From NCBI RefSeq assembly GCF_043290135.1, contig NW_027464604.1, positions 69,501-133,500 of the forward strand: 64,000 bases of DNA. The letters are read 5' to 3'. Below the pieces are notes generated by a model. The model was not told where the DNA came from, did not search any database, and saw only the letters and a program-made list of their open reading frames with translations. The position numbers and the translations under genes are program-made. Position 1 is the stretch's first letter. Each line of letters begins with the position of its first letter. The DNA is from Rhipicephalus microplus (taxonomy: Eukaryota; Arthropoda; Arachnida; Ixodida; Ixodidae). This document shows, in pieces, positions 18,403 through 29,178 of the stretch.

Positions 18403-21222
18403 AGAAATAAACTACGCGAGTCACGTCCTTTTCATCAGTCTTTATCATTTTTGTTAACCAACATACGGAGTGTCATTCCGAAGCGGGATAAGCTATGCGA
18501 CCTGATAAATTCTTCATCTTCAAATATTGTGCTACTAACAGAAACGTGGCTTAACTCGTTAATCGATGATTCGGAAATATTGCCTTGTCTCTCTGACTTT
18601 GACATATTTCGCAAGGACAGGGATAACAACTTGCGTGATGGTGGTGTCCTTGTTGCCACGAAACGGGACCTACGCTGCGTGCGCATCAATATTACATCGC
18701 CATTAGAAATTGTTTGGCTCTGCTGCCACGCATCCCACCCGCGCATCTTGATCGGAGTTTGTTATCGCGCTCCTAGGACTGACAGTTCTTTTTCACGTCT
18801 GCTAACGAAAATTTGAACCAACTAAGAACGACCCACCCAAACAGTCCTATATTTTTATTTGGCGACTTTAATTTCCCTAGTATAAATTGGTCTAATACTG
18901 CTTCTATGTCATCAAAACATACCCCCCCCCCCCTGGCGAGTTCATCAACACTTGCCTCCCCTTCGGATTGTCCCAACTGGTCTCTCAACCCACGCGTGTT
19001 ACCGACCACTCGTCTAACATATTAGATCTGGTTTTAACTTCACACCCTGAGAACGTCTCCCCTATCACCTACCTGCGTGGCCTGAGTGATCATTTGGTTG
19101 TGCATGCCTCATTCTCATGCAGTTTACACACAAGTAAAAAAACCAGAAAAACACTTACGTTGTACGATCAAGGGGATTACGACAGTATGAACCGGGATTT
19201 ATCAACGTTTTTTGAACATTTTTCAGCCAGCTTTGCGCAGCTTTCACTTGAATCTAACTGGCTTCTTTTTAAATCAGAGATGCAACGCCTAATATGCCTT
19301 TATATTCCTACTAAAACGATATCGGAATGCCCGAGTTCTCTGTGGTTTAATACATCCCTTAAACGCTTAAACAATAAGAAAAAGCGATTATTCCGGGCAG
19401 CTAAAAATTCTAACACGAATCAAGCCTGGCAAAAATATTACACCGCTGAAAACGATTACAAATCCTCAGCCACCCACGCTAAACAAAGTTTCTTCTCTGT
19501 CACATTACCCCCTATGCTACGCACTGATCCAAAGCGCTTCTGGAAAACGAATAATCCCAGTGCATCTAACTCTGTTTCCCTGTGCGATAGCTCTGAACTC
19601 CCTATTCCGGACCTTGAAGTACCAGATATATTAAACAGCGCATTTAGCACTGCTTTTACACGTGAACCCTTGAATGACCTTCCTACTGTCCCTTTTTGGG
19701 ATAACCCCCCATGCCGAGTATTGTCTTTGAACCAGAAGGCATAGTGAAAGTAATTGACTCGCTGAAAAATTCATCATGTGTTGGTATTGATGGTATCAAT
19801 GCCAAAATGCTAAAAAACACCAAACGCATGAGCAGCTTGTTTCTCTCACTCATTTTTCAACAGTCTCTGAACACAGGATCGGTTCCCTATGACTGGCGCA
19901 TCGGCAAGGTCATACCAGTATTTAAAAAGGGAAATCGTTTGAGCCCCAATAATTACCGACCGATTTCAATTACCGGTGTTTGCCCTAAAATTATGGAACA
20001 TGTATTGTATTCGCACATTGCCAAATTCTTGCATTCCGTTAATTTATTCAATCCTAATCAGCATGGTTTCCGTAAAGATCATTCCTGTGACACTCAGCTT
20101 TCCATGTTTCTTCATGACGTACATTCATGCCTAGACCGCAACATTCCAACTGATGCAATCTTTATTGATTTTGAAAAAGCATTTGATAAAGTCTCACACA
20201 ATCGCCTACTGCTAAAATTGTCTCGCCTTAATCTGGACCCATTTGTGTTGAACTAAATAAGCGCATTTCTAAATGACCGCCAGAAATTTGTCCACGCCAA
20301 TTCGCATACATCATCACTAACGCACGTGCTCTCCGGTGTTCCACAAGGAACCGTTCTGGGGCCACTTCTTTTTCTCATATATATAAATGATCTCCCCACA
20401 AATCTTATATCGAACGTCCGTCTTTTCGCAGACGACTGCGTCATTTATCGCTCTATAAGTAGCACCTGTGACACATCCGCACTACAAGAAGACTTATTTT
20501 GCGTACAGGCTTGGTGCAATAACTGGCTGATGTCAATAAATGTCCAGACGACTGTGCACGTTTCTTTCCACCGCCGCCACAATTTTGTGCAGCCTAAGTA
20601 TACTATTAACAATATTGCTATTGATTCTGCCGACTCGGTTAAATAGTTAGGTGTCCATATATCCCACGACTTAAACTGGTATTGTCACATTAACCACATA
20701 ACGAACTCCGCTAACCGTGCTCTTGGCTACCTGCACCGTAATCTTGGCCTAACCCCTCCCTCATTAAAATTACTTGCATACGAAACTTTCGTGCGGCCCA
20801 AATTAGAATATGCAAACGCTATCTTCGATCCTTACGAAACTTATTTGATCAACACCCTGGAATCTGTCCAAAATCGCGCGGCTCGATTTGTTTTGTCTGA
20901 TTACTCTCATTATTCAAGTGTTTCAGCGTTAAAAGCAGACCTTAACCTTCCTTCACTTCAATCTCGCCGCAAAATAGCTGGACTGTGTCTTTACCACAAA
21001 TTCTTCCACTCGCAACAACTCAGAAATCAGTACATCCGACTAGCCCACCGTATTTCCCGTACTAGCCACGCCAACGCAGTCTATCCGGAACGTGCCCATA
21101 CTAATACATTCCAACAATCATTTTTCATACGCACATCCCGAGACTGGAATGACCTACCTGCTGAAGTTGCTACCATCATGGACCAATCTCGTTTCAAGCA
21201 CGCCATTGTAGTGCTCCCATAA
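18397..21222 (+). pseudogene. LINE-A ORF2: APE endonuclease and reverse transcriptase, decayed
   Basis: Pieces in order: 18427-18816 (TNIRSVIPKRDKL, TETW, YRAP), 18813-19025 (GDFN), 18968-19744 (ILDLVLT, SDH), 19711-20256 (RT blocks GIDGINAKML, NYRPISI, HGFRKDHS, IDFEKAFDKVSH), 20326-20646 (GVPQGTVLGPLLF, FADD) and 20791-21222 (thumb and C-terminus with RDWNDLP). Frameshifts near 18815 and 19000, a stop TAA at 20254 and a TAG at 20644 break it. The endonuclease nicks the target and the RT copies the RNA. Motif style and the AATAAA-rich tail suggest the Jockey/CR1 group; exact clade not determined. Confidence 0.85.
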
Positions 21223-21437
21223 TTAATGTACCCATTATGTTGCCGTCGTTACGACATTGTAACCCTCCTTTCTAGTATTGTGCCGCACCCCTTATATAGA
21301 AGTGCCGCCATAACTTCTGTACATAGTCTGTTGCCGTTACCATGTTGTTACCCTTCTTTCAAGTGCCGTGTCATGCCCACCCCTCATGTAATGTCCCTAT
21401 GGGACCTTTGAGGAATCAATAAATAAATATATAAGTA

Positions 21438-24036
21438 AGCTCAATACCTTCGTTATCATTAAAAATCATGACTGCTGATTTTTCCTTACTGAATCTAAAA
21501 TCTAACCTATCTCCCTTATTACCGCAGATGTCCATCAATCTCTGCGAATCTTCCTTGTTGTTGGCCATTAGCACTATATCATCTGCGTACATTAATGCTG
21601 GTAGTGCCTGATCAATGAGTTTTTCTTGTTTGGCTAAAGAGAAGTTGAAGCCAAATGCACTTCCCTCTAATTTGGCCTCTAATCGTTTTAGGTACATCAA
21701 GAATAACAAGGGTGAGAGTGGACATCCCTGTCTAAGTTCCCATCTCACCTCTGTGGGCTTGGATACCTGTTTTTCCCACTTTATAACTACCTTGTTACTT
21801 TTATAGATTTCCTTTAAAAGAATATAGACTCCATCTTCCAAACCCAGTGTGTCTAGTATTTCCCACAAGTCCTCTTGAGCCACGCTATTGTACGCTCCAT
21901 TGATATCCAAAAATGCTAGTCACAGGGGCCTGAGTTCCTTTTCTGCTATTTCGATGCACTGTGTCAGTGAGAACAGATTGTCTTCCAAGTTCCTGTGTTT
22001 CCAGAACCCATTCTGCAGTTCCCCCAGCACCCCTCATCCTCTATCCATGCCTGCAGTCTTTCCTTCATAATCTGCATCGCCAGCCTGTAGACCACTGATG
22101 TCACTGTTATAGGACGATAGTTTTTTATGTCAGCTCTGTCTTCCTTTCCTTTATAGATCATGCTTATCCTGCTAAGTTTCCATCAATTTGGAACTTCACC
22201 ATTGATTATTGTTTTGCTCACTGCCTCTCTCAAAGCCTGCTTAGACTTCGGACCTAATGTCTTTATCAGCATAATTGCAATGCCATCCGGGCGTGTTGAT
22301 GTACTACTTGTAACCCTCTTCTCACCCCTTTCCCACTGTCGTTGTGAAAAATGGAGCCATTGTACCACTTGATCCATCGCTGTCTATTGTTGTGTGTAAG
22401 GCACTTCTTTGTTGAAATTTTTCTGTCAACCTTTTTCCTATATATTCAATAGCTTCTTCTCCTTCTAGCCAAGAACCTTAGTTATAAACCCTGTAGTTAT
22501 AAACCTCTGCTCTAGGTTTGTTTCATTTGTTAGGGACTTTAGATGGTTCCAAAATTTCGCAGCTGCCTTTCTGTAATTTTTATGTACTTCTGCCAGCCAC
22601 TGAGCACACTTTCTTCTAATATTTTCATTGATCAGGAGGGATGCTTCCCTTCTAGAGCTTGGAAAGATTTCCCATTTTCTTTCAACATCATCTTTCGGTT
22701 CACCCCGTTGCTTAGCATGTCTGTGTTCCCTAGAGGCTTCCTGACGTTTTGCTATGGCTATCGTAACTTCCTTATCCCACGACTCTTGGGCTTGTGCCTT
22801 CTTTTCCAAGGTGACTTGTCACGTGCCTTAGCAAGCTCTAGCGCAAACAGTCTATTTATACTTGTGTATGTCCACACAGTTATATTATCCTCAGTGATTA
22901 CTTTCCCAATTTGTTTAGTAGCAATTTATATTTGCCTTTCTGAATGAAATTTCTTCTGTAGCTGCTCATCGTGTCTCCTTTCCACTTTCGCTGGTCTCCC
23001 AAAACTTATCTTGATACGTTTGTGATCACTACCCAGACTTATGGAGCCACCTTCATCTATGTGCATTCCCCTGAGCTTATCCTACATTCTATGTGACATC
23101 AGTGCGTAATCTATTGTTGACTGCAGCCTTCCTACCTCCCAAGTTATTTGTCCTTCCTACTTCTCGGTACTGTTGCAAATGATCAAATCATGCCTTTCAC
23201 ACATATTCAAAATCATTTTGATTGTTGAGTCAGTATACCCATCTATATCTTCTATTTGGCATTCATATCTCCTATTATAATTATCTCGCACTCTCCTCCT
23301 AATTCCTCAATGTCTTTTGATATACACTCCAATATTTCCTGGTTTTCCTCTCTGGCCTTTATTCCCGTCCACAAGTACACCAAGCTAAGGAGTTTAATCT
23401 GCCCAGCTACTTTCCCTCTTATCCATAAATGTTCCATGCATCCCTGCCTGACTCTTTGCCAACACATGCTCTTATGTATAAATGCACCAATTCCACCCCC
23501 CGTTTTGCTGCCTTCTGTTCTATTGCATTATTCCCATACGTAGCCTGGATTTCAGGGTGGTTGCTCCAGCTGCCGAAGATGTGTCTCCACTACCCCATAT
23601 ACCATCAGCTACTCCTGCCTCAACTGCTCTTCTATCTCTTCCCACTTTAATGTATTCCTGCCACCCTGCATGTTAATATAGCCTACGCCTGACTGAGCTT
23701 GGCCCTTGTGCTTACGTCGATTTCTTCTCCCACGGACTTCGTGTGGCTTGAATATTTGTGCCCCTATAGGTCCGTTTTTGGCTACACTAATGGCCTCAGG
23801 GCTCTTGCTCCCCCTAAAAATGCTATGGCTTGGCGACCCTTTCTGTTACCGACCCTCCTGCCCGTTGCACCACTGTAGTGATTGCCATCCTGTGAAAGGG
23901 GCAAGCGCCGGGCTCGTACACGTCTTGGTTAACTTTCATTACGCTGTATCTGAGTTGCCGGCTCAAACCCTTGATCACACAGTCGGGCTCCACTTCCATC
24001 CTTTTAATCCCATGAGGCTGCCCCCAGAACTCTGGA
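21438..24036 (-). pseudogene. LB-1 RT, endonuclease and SGNH remnant (5' part)
   Basis: The minus-strand RT has DIKNYRPITVTSVVYRL (about 22110), DINGAYNSV (about 21900), RQGCPLSPLLFLMYL (about 21730) and YADDIVLM (about 21580). Upstream are the linker block with EASREHRHAKQRGEP (about 22730) and endonuclease parts with GDMNAK (about 23260). At 23850-24030 it matches the HYSGATG end of the SGNH-like domain seen intact in LB-5. Many small indels break the frame. The 5' end at about 24038 abuts the 3' tail of LB-2. Confidence 0.78.
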
Positions 24037-24038
24037 CC

Positions 24039-26203
24039 ATGGATGGATGAATGGATGGATGTGGCTGTACCCTGTAGATTGTGCGGCGGCTAACGCCACC
24101 TAGCCGTAATACTTGGTAAACTAACCATTGTATTTATCTTTTTTCTTTTTCACATAGTGAGATTGAGGACTCGTACTTTGCAGTCAAGGGTTTAATTCCG
24201 TTTTGCCGCACCAAATTCTTTTCAGCAGCCTTCTTACCGAAAACAGCCGCCGATTGGAACCACCTTCCCTCTTCCGTTGTATCAATAACAGACCCTTTGT
24301 TATTCAAGACTGCGATTTCTCAGCAATGCTTGTAACTATACGCAGTTTCCATTATCTATCTTTGTTTTGTATGTGCTTGAATTCTTATACATTTTTAGTT
24401 GACTTATGTTGCCTTCCTGATTTGCGCATCTGATACTTGTTTCTTTATTTTGTCTTTTTTTCTTGTGTGTTATATATGTTGTACCCACCCCCTCTGTAAT
24501 GCCCTACGGGCCCTGAGGGTATTCTAATAAATAAATAAATAAATAAATAATTTTCACTCGTGTCTTGACTTTAGCCACATATCAGATAACCTCCTTCTAG
24601 TTAAGTCTACCCAATTAAAGTCTATTTTTGCCCTCCCTGTCCCTAAACCTTAGTGCTTTGAAAAAGTTTGCGCCATCAGCCTCAACTATAGAGTGAAGCC
24701 TTTTACAGAACATTATCAAGTGTTCGGCTGTTTCTTCTTCCTCTCCACACTTACTGCATACTCTGTCTACCCTTTCGTATTTGGCCCGATTTGTCTCGGT
24801 TCGCAATACTCCCGTCCTGGCCTCAAACAGTAGAGAACTACCCCGAGTATTATCATAGATCCTTTCCTTGGCAATTTCCTGCTTAAACGTTCGATAGACC
24901 TTTGGTGCGGACTTCTTAATCATGCCAATTCTCCACATGTCAGTTTGCCTTTGCTTCACTTTCTTCTTAACCGATAGTTGTTTTTGGTTTGGCCACGTGC
25001 TGTTTTCTGAGTATTTACCAGTCAATTTTCTGGTTCGCTTCCTTCATTTTTTATCGACACTGTTCATGTACAAGTAGCCGAAAACCTTCCTAGCCCAACG
25101 CTCCTCCCCCATTTCTCTCAATCGCTTCTCAAATTTTATCTTGCTGCTAGCTTCCCTGCCCTCAAATGATGTCCATCCCATATCACCTTGTACTCCCTAA
25201 TTTGGTGTATTACTGTGAGCTCCTAATGCAAGCCTGCTTACTCCACGTTGCTTAATTTCTAGTCTTGAACTTCTGTGCTCATGCACAAGATTGCATTGCC
25301 GAACGTCAGCCCAGGAACAATGACCCTTTTCCATATTCCTCTCACAACATCGTACCTACTGTGCTTCCACTGTGCCCTATTTTTCATCACTTCTGCATTC
25401 CTGTTACCTTTAGTTGTCAAGTATATTTCGTGTTCCTTTATGTACTCGGTCCCATTGCTTATCCATATGCCCAGTTGTTTGTATTTATCTGTTATCTCTA
25501 GCGTGACCTCCTGTATTCTAAGCTCACTACCTTATCAATAAAAATCATGACTGCTGATTTTTCCTTATTGAAGCTAAAATCTAACCTGTCGCCGTCATAA
25601 CCGCAGATGTCAATTTCTGCAAGTATTCCTTGTTGTCGGCCATTAGCACTATATCATCTGCGTACATTAATGCTGGTAGTGCCTGATCAATGAGTTTTCC
25701 TTGTTTGACCAAAGAGAGGTTGAAGCCAAATGCACTTCCCTCTAATTTGGCCTCTAATCCTTGTAGGCACATCATGAATAACAAGAGTGAGAGTGGACAT
25801 CCCTGCCTAAGTTCCCATCTCACCTCTGTGGGCTTGGATACCTGCTTTTCCCACTTTATAACTACCTTGCTACTTTTATAGATATCTTTTAAAGATTAGT
25901 GACTCCATCTTCCACACCCAGTGTGTCTAGTATTCCCCACAAGTCCTCTCAAACCACGCTATTGTGCGCTCCCTAGATATCCCAAAATGCTAGCCACAGG
26001 GGCCTGGGTTCCTTTTCTGCTATTTCAATGCACTGCGTCAGTGAGAACAGATTGTCTTCCAACCTCCTGTGTTTCCGAAACCCATTCTGCAGTTCCCCCA
26101 GCACCCCCTCATCCTCTATCCATGCCTGCAGTCTTTCCTATATAATCTGCTTCGCCAGCCTGTATACCACTGATGTCACTGTAATAGGACGGTAGTTGTT
26201 ATA
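24039..26203 (-). mobile_element. LINE-B copy 2 (LB-2)
   Basis: Its 3' end is the GGATGGATGAATGGAT repeat at 24039-24060, then the same 3' UTR as LB-1. The C-terminal ORF 24615-25025 carries the C-x2-C...H-x4-C motif. RT motif C (YADDIVLMADNKE) is at about 25640-25680 and RQGCPLSLLLF near 25800. It is 5'-truncated at about 26203 inside the RT. A LINE-A 3' fragment sits in its 3' UTR. All frames are decayed. Confidence 0.8.
24192..24548 (+). mobile_element. LINE-A/CR1-type 3' fragment inserted in LB-2
   Basis: About 357 bp ending in an AATAAATAAATA run. In one frame it encodes the LINE C-terminus with AADWNHLPSSVVSITD and then a stop near 24335. The LB-2 3' UTR is interrupted exactly here (GGGTTTAATT before, AATTTTCACTCG after), giving a short AATT-type duplication. 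It is strongly 5'-truncated. Confidence 0.75.
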
Positions 26204-26629
26204 GGACCAAGAATAGGAGAAGAATGCCGCGTCGTGGCGTATGGCAGAACTCCTCCAGGTACATTTGTTCAATGGGACGCACGCCGAATGGAACGGCCGG
26301 GGAAACGTAGTGTATAGGTGTTCCGTGGGGAAAACACCGCCGCGCATGCCCGATGCAGGCTGCCGTGCTCGAGGGCTCACGTTGCATGACGCGTTATTTA
26401 GAGCATAGCTATGGACACGTTGTGGCGATATAGGTGTGAGCAGGATGACAGCGCTACTTGAGGACGTCCACGAGGGCTTAGAGCTGCCACAGCGAGCGAA
26501 TTGCGTGGCATGTGTGAGGGGACAGTATGCCTACTACCACTGCGGATGTCACGGCCTCGATGACAGAGTATGGGCCCAATCGGATATGTAATCGTGCAGC
26601 TGATTGACGCAGTGACTGACTTCACAAAT
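26204..26629. other. Unidentified 426-bp segment between LINE-B copies
   Basis: It shares nothing obvious with other parts of the window. On the minus strand it stays open for about 80 codons in the frame leaving LB-3 (26398 to 26630), but I recognise no motif. It may be a separate insertion or a filler joining two LINE-B truncation points. Confidence 0.4.
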
Positions 26630-27130
26630 ACATTGTTACTTTTATAGATATACTTTAAAAGATTAGTGACTCCATCTTCCACCCGTAGTGTGTCCAATAT
26701 TCCCCACAGGTCCTTTTGAACCACGCTATCGTACGCTCCCTTGATATCCAAAAATGCTAGCCACAGGAGCCTGCGTTCCTTTTCTGCTATTTCTATGCAC
26801 TGCGTCAGTGAAAACAGATTGTCTTCCAACCTTCTGTGTTTTCGAAACACATTCTGCAGTTCCCCCAGAACTAGTCGGCTGTTGACCCGCAGGTAGCGGG
26901 ATCGAATCCCCGCTGCGGCGGATGCATTTCCTATGAAAACGGAAATGTTGTAGGCCCGTGTGCTCAGATTTGCGTGCACGTTGAGGAACCCCAGGTGGTC
27001 GAAATTTCCGGAGCCCTCCACCACGGCGTCTCTTATAATCATATGATGGTTTCGGGACGTTAAACCCCACATATCATCATAGTTCCCCAAACACCCCTCA
27101 TTCTCTATCCATGCCTGCAGTCTTTCCTTT
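26630..27130 (-). mobile_element. LINE-B fragment (LB-3) with nested Ruka SINE
   Basis: A minus-strand RT piece with LQNVFRKHRRLEDNLFSLTQ and DIKGAYDSVVQKDL (26700-26860), continuing after the SINE at 27081 to about 27130. It overlaps in content with the RT part of LB-2, so it is an independent copy truncated at both ends. Confidence 0.72.
26868..27080 (+). mobile_element. Ruka-type SINE, plus strand, head-deleted
   Basis: 213 bp. The A-box region is shortened (CTAGTCGGCTG in place of CTAGTGGCTAAGGTACTCGG), while the B-box GGATCGAATCCC is kept. Flanks AGTTCCCCCA (26858-26867) and AGTTCCCCA (27081-27089) look like a 9-10 bp target duplication in LB-3. The body matches the other two copies. 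Confidence 0.82.
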
Positions 27131-27440
27131 ATACATAGTGTTCATGTGATGTAACTTCCACCGTGCTCGCCTTCTCACGCGATACCTGGGTGCCTCTCTG
27201 GGTACCTATGGAAGCTCACGTGCTGCAGCACGGTTTGTTGTGGGCTAGTCATCTGTTGCTGAGTACGATGTTGCAATTGATTGTGGTTTTGTTGATTGTG
27301 TTTTTTGTTGTCGTACTTTAACGAGCATTCGCTGTGGTGTCTGCCTAAGGAGGCGTTTGGTGTGTAACGACACCACGGACCCGAGCTAACGGGAGGCGGG
27401 GGGGAAGGTCCCAACAGAGAAGCATTGGTCCCCCTTACCT
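27131..27440. other. Unassigned intergenic segment
   Basis: About 310 bp with no supported ORF or recognised repeat. The minus strand is open for about 80 codons (27414-27175) but of biased Gln/His/Asn composition. Nothing further can be said. Confidence 0.35.
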
Positions 27441-27555
27441 GCCACTTGCATATTTATTTACTTATTCAAAATACCTTACAGGCCCACTGAAGGGCATTGA
27501 GTAAGGGGGGCATCAGTATACAAATGAAATACCTATAAAAGAGAAAAGCACATGA

Positions 27556-27560
<5 letters not shown>
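27441..27560 (-). mobile_element. LINE 3'-end fragment (LINE-A/CR1 type)
   Basis: On the minus strand it ends in GGTATTTTGAATAAGTAAATAAATA, preceded by CAATGCCCTTCAGTGGGCC, close to the 3' termini at 24500-24545 and 63600-63660. It is about 100 bp of UTR only. Confidence 0.6.

Positions 27561-27625
<65 letters not shown>
27561..27625. repeat. AT microsatellite left of GYP-2
   Basis: 65 bp of alternating TA. GYP-2 begins directly at its right edge, and further AT repeats follow the other end of GYP-2. Confidence 0.97.
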
Positions 27626-27628
<3 letters not shown>

Positions 27629-27796
27629 GGGCATTTAGTATACGCATCCTCTTCACCGGTACATTATCATCATTATCATGTGTGGCTCATGCATCCTCAT
27701 CGTTGTCGCGTAGCATCATCATCTTGGCTCATTCATCGTAGCTGTCGGCTGCCGGTTCCTCGGTCCTAATAAAAGGTAATCCAAACCAAGACTTCA
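27626..27796 (+). repeat. GYP-2 5' LTR
   Basis: 171 bp, no difference seen from 32780-32950. It contains AATAAAA near 27769 as a candidate polyadenylation signal. Confidence 0.93.
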
Positions 27797-27943
27797 TACG
27801 TGGTGGAGGTGCTGGGCCTCCAGCGTGAGCCTCCAGCGTGAGCCCCATCCCTTCGCTGGTATGCGCGGGGAAGATGTGGAAGAATGGCTGGACGATTTCG
27901 AACGTGTCGGCGCTGCTAACCGGTGGGATAACACCTACAAACT

Positions 27944-28071
27944 GTTGTAGCACCGAAAGGCGGGCGAGTTGGAACTTATCCATAGTGGGCAGCGCACAAA
28001 AGGAAACACACAAGAGATTCCTTCCAGATTCCTTCTCTTGTGTGTTTCCTTTTGTGCGCTGCCCACTATGG
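27944..28071. repeat. 128-bp hairpin insertion in GYP-2 gag, probable PLE terminus remnant
   Basis: Flanked by an 11-bp duplication ACCTACAAACT (27933-27943, 28072-28082). Its core is an inverted repeat with arms of about 38 bp (CCATAGTGGGCAGCGCAC...) around a 15-bp loop. The reverse complement of its left part contains CCAACTCGCCC followed by a CTTTC block, as at the 3' end of the PLEs here (3579-3605), and the arms contain a TTTTGTGCGC-type run like 8483-8492. I infer two inverted ends of a different PLE. Confidence 0.6.
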
Positions 28072-29168
28072 ACCTACAAACTCGCTCACGTGTCGTTCTA
28101 CCTCACGGGTGTCGCGAAGACGTGGTTCCTCAACCACTTCATTGACATCCCCGACTGGTCAGCCTTTAAAGATCAGCTTCGTCATGTCTTTGGCACACCG
28201 GCTGTTCGTTCGGCTCTCGCAAAGAAAGCTCTCGCGACTCGGAAACAGCACATCGGGGAGTCGTACACATCCTACATCGAGGATGTTCTTTCACTTTGCC
28301 GCCGGGTTGACACACCAATGACAGAATCAGACAAGGTGCGCCAGCTTCTTAAGGGGATTGCACCCGCCGCATTCAATGCCCTAGCGATCCAGAATCCGGC
28401 TACCGTTGCTGACGTTGCGACAACCTGTCAGCGTCTCGAAGAACTTGAGTCTATGCGCCTACAATCAGACAGTGACGCGACCCGTATTACGACTGATCCA
28501 AACCTGCGAGACACGATAAGGGCGATTATACGTGAAGAATTAGAATCAATGGGATTCACACTACCTTCAGTGTGTCCCGTTCAGTCCTCTTCAACGTCAT
28601 TGCGGGATGTCATCAGGGAGGAGCTCACGTCCATGACCCACATGGCCAACCTGCAGCCCATTGTCTCCCGTACTCTACCATCGTTCCCGCACACCGCCGC
28701 CGCACCACCAGGCACCGTCAGCTCGACGTCCCCGCCACGAACGTACGCGTCGGTTGCTGCCGCACCTCCCACAAGCTTTCCCACGGGCTTTTCATCACCA
28801 CCGCGTGAGCCGTCACCTGTCCCTCTGACTTCTCTCTCTCCTGGTGCAGTTAGCGCAAGCTACTACTCTACTCATCGATCGACTCGGCCTACGTGCTATT
28901 ATTGCGGCTATCGTGGTCACATTGCACGCTTTTGCCGCAAGCGCCAGCAAGACGAGCGCCGAGGGTATGACATACGCGAACGGGACTATACCGCAGGAGC
29001 CTTGTACCAGGGTCGCCGTTATTCGTCACCACCGCGTCGGTCTCCATCTCCGCCAGCATCGCGTGAACTGCGCAGTAGTCATCGATCAACCAGACGCCGT
29101 TCACCGTCGCCTTATCGGCGCTCTTCTTCTCCTCTTCAGCCTGCTTCCCTTACTTCTGATCGGCGTCC

Positions 29169-29178
29169 GGAAAACTAA
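29169..29178 (+). promoter_or_regulatory. -1 frameshift site at the GYP-2 gag/pol junction
   Basis: Gag ends CCG GAA AAC TAA. A -1 slip over G GAA AAC gives GGA AAA CTA and enters a frame open through the protease. The A-site half (AAC to AAA) is canonical; the P-site half (GAA to GGA) is imperfect. Confidence 0.6.

Larger units (their letters stand above)
16052..21437 (+). mobile_element. LINE-A copy 1 (LA-1), Jockey/CR1-like LINE with tandem 5' monomers
   Basis: A 5.4-kb unit bounded on both sides by LB-1, so everything between was inserted. Order: 5' tandem units (16053-16856), GC-rich leader with short repeats (to 17488), ORF1 with a 2A peptide and coiled coil, ORF2 with APE endonuclease and RT, a short 3' UTR, and an AATAAATAAATA tail. 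No clear target duplication is visible; about three target bases seem to be missing. ORF1 has one frameshift and ORF2 several, so the copy is dead but nearly full length. Confidence 0.85.
14677..24038 (-). mobile_element. LINE-B copy 1 (LB-1), interrupted by a Ruka SINE and LINE-A
   Basis: A minus-strand non-LTR retrotransposon. From its 5' side (24038) it has the C-terminal part of an SGNH-like domain, APE-type endonuclease, RT and a C-terminal Cys/His motif, then a 3' UTR ending in GGATGAATGGAT-type repeats at 14677-14692. The Ruka copy 15242-15483 and the LINE-A copy 16052-21437 are nested in it. The sequence on both sides of LINE-A joins to match the uninterrupted copy at 60058-60180. It is 5'-truncated inside the SGNH domain. 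The clade is not assigned. Confidence 0.85.
27815..29178 (+). pseudogene. gag: GYP-2 Gag, N-terminally truncated and interrupted by a hairpin insertion
   Basis: The first part (about 27815-27943) reads REPHPFAGMRGEDVEEWLDDFERV in pieces and NTYKL; after the insertion and target duplication (27944-28082) the protein continues AHVSFYLTGVAKTWFLNH in the +1-shifted frame. The capsid region runs to about 28440. A zinc knuckle C-x2-C-x4-H-x4-C (CYYCGYRGHIARFC) is at about 28894-28935, and an Arg/Ser/Pro-rich tail ends at TAA 29176-29178. No start ATG remains upstream of the capsid region; compare GYP-4, which keeps one. The family matches GYP-3 and GYP-4. Confidence 0.85.

Noticed and set aside
24192..24548. 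Small ORF near 24203-24433 as a host gene
   Set aside because: Another frame encodes the LINE C-terminal DWNHLP block and the segment ends in an AATAAAT tail.
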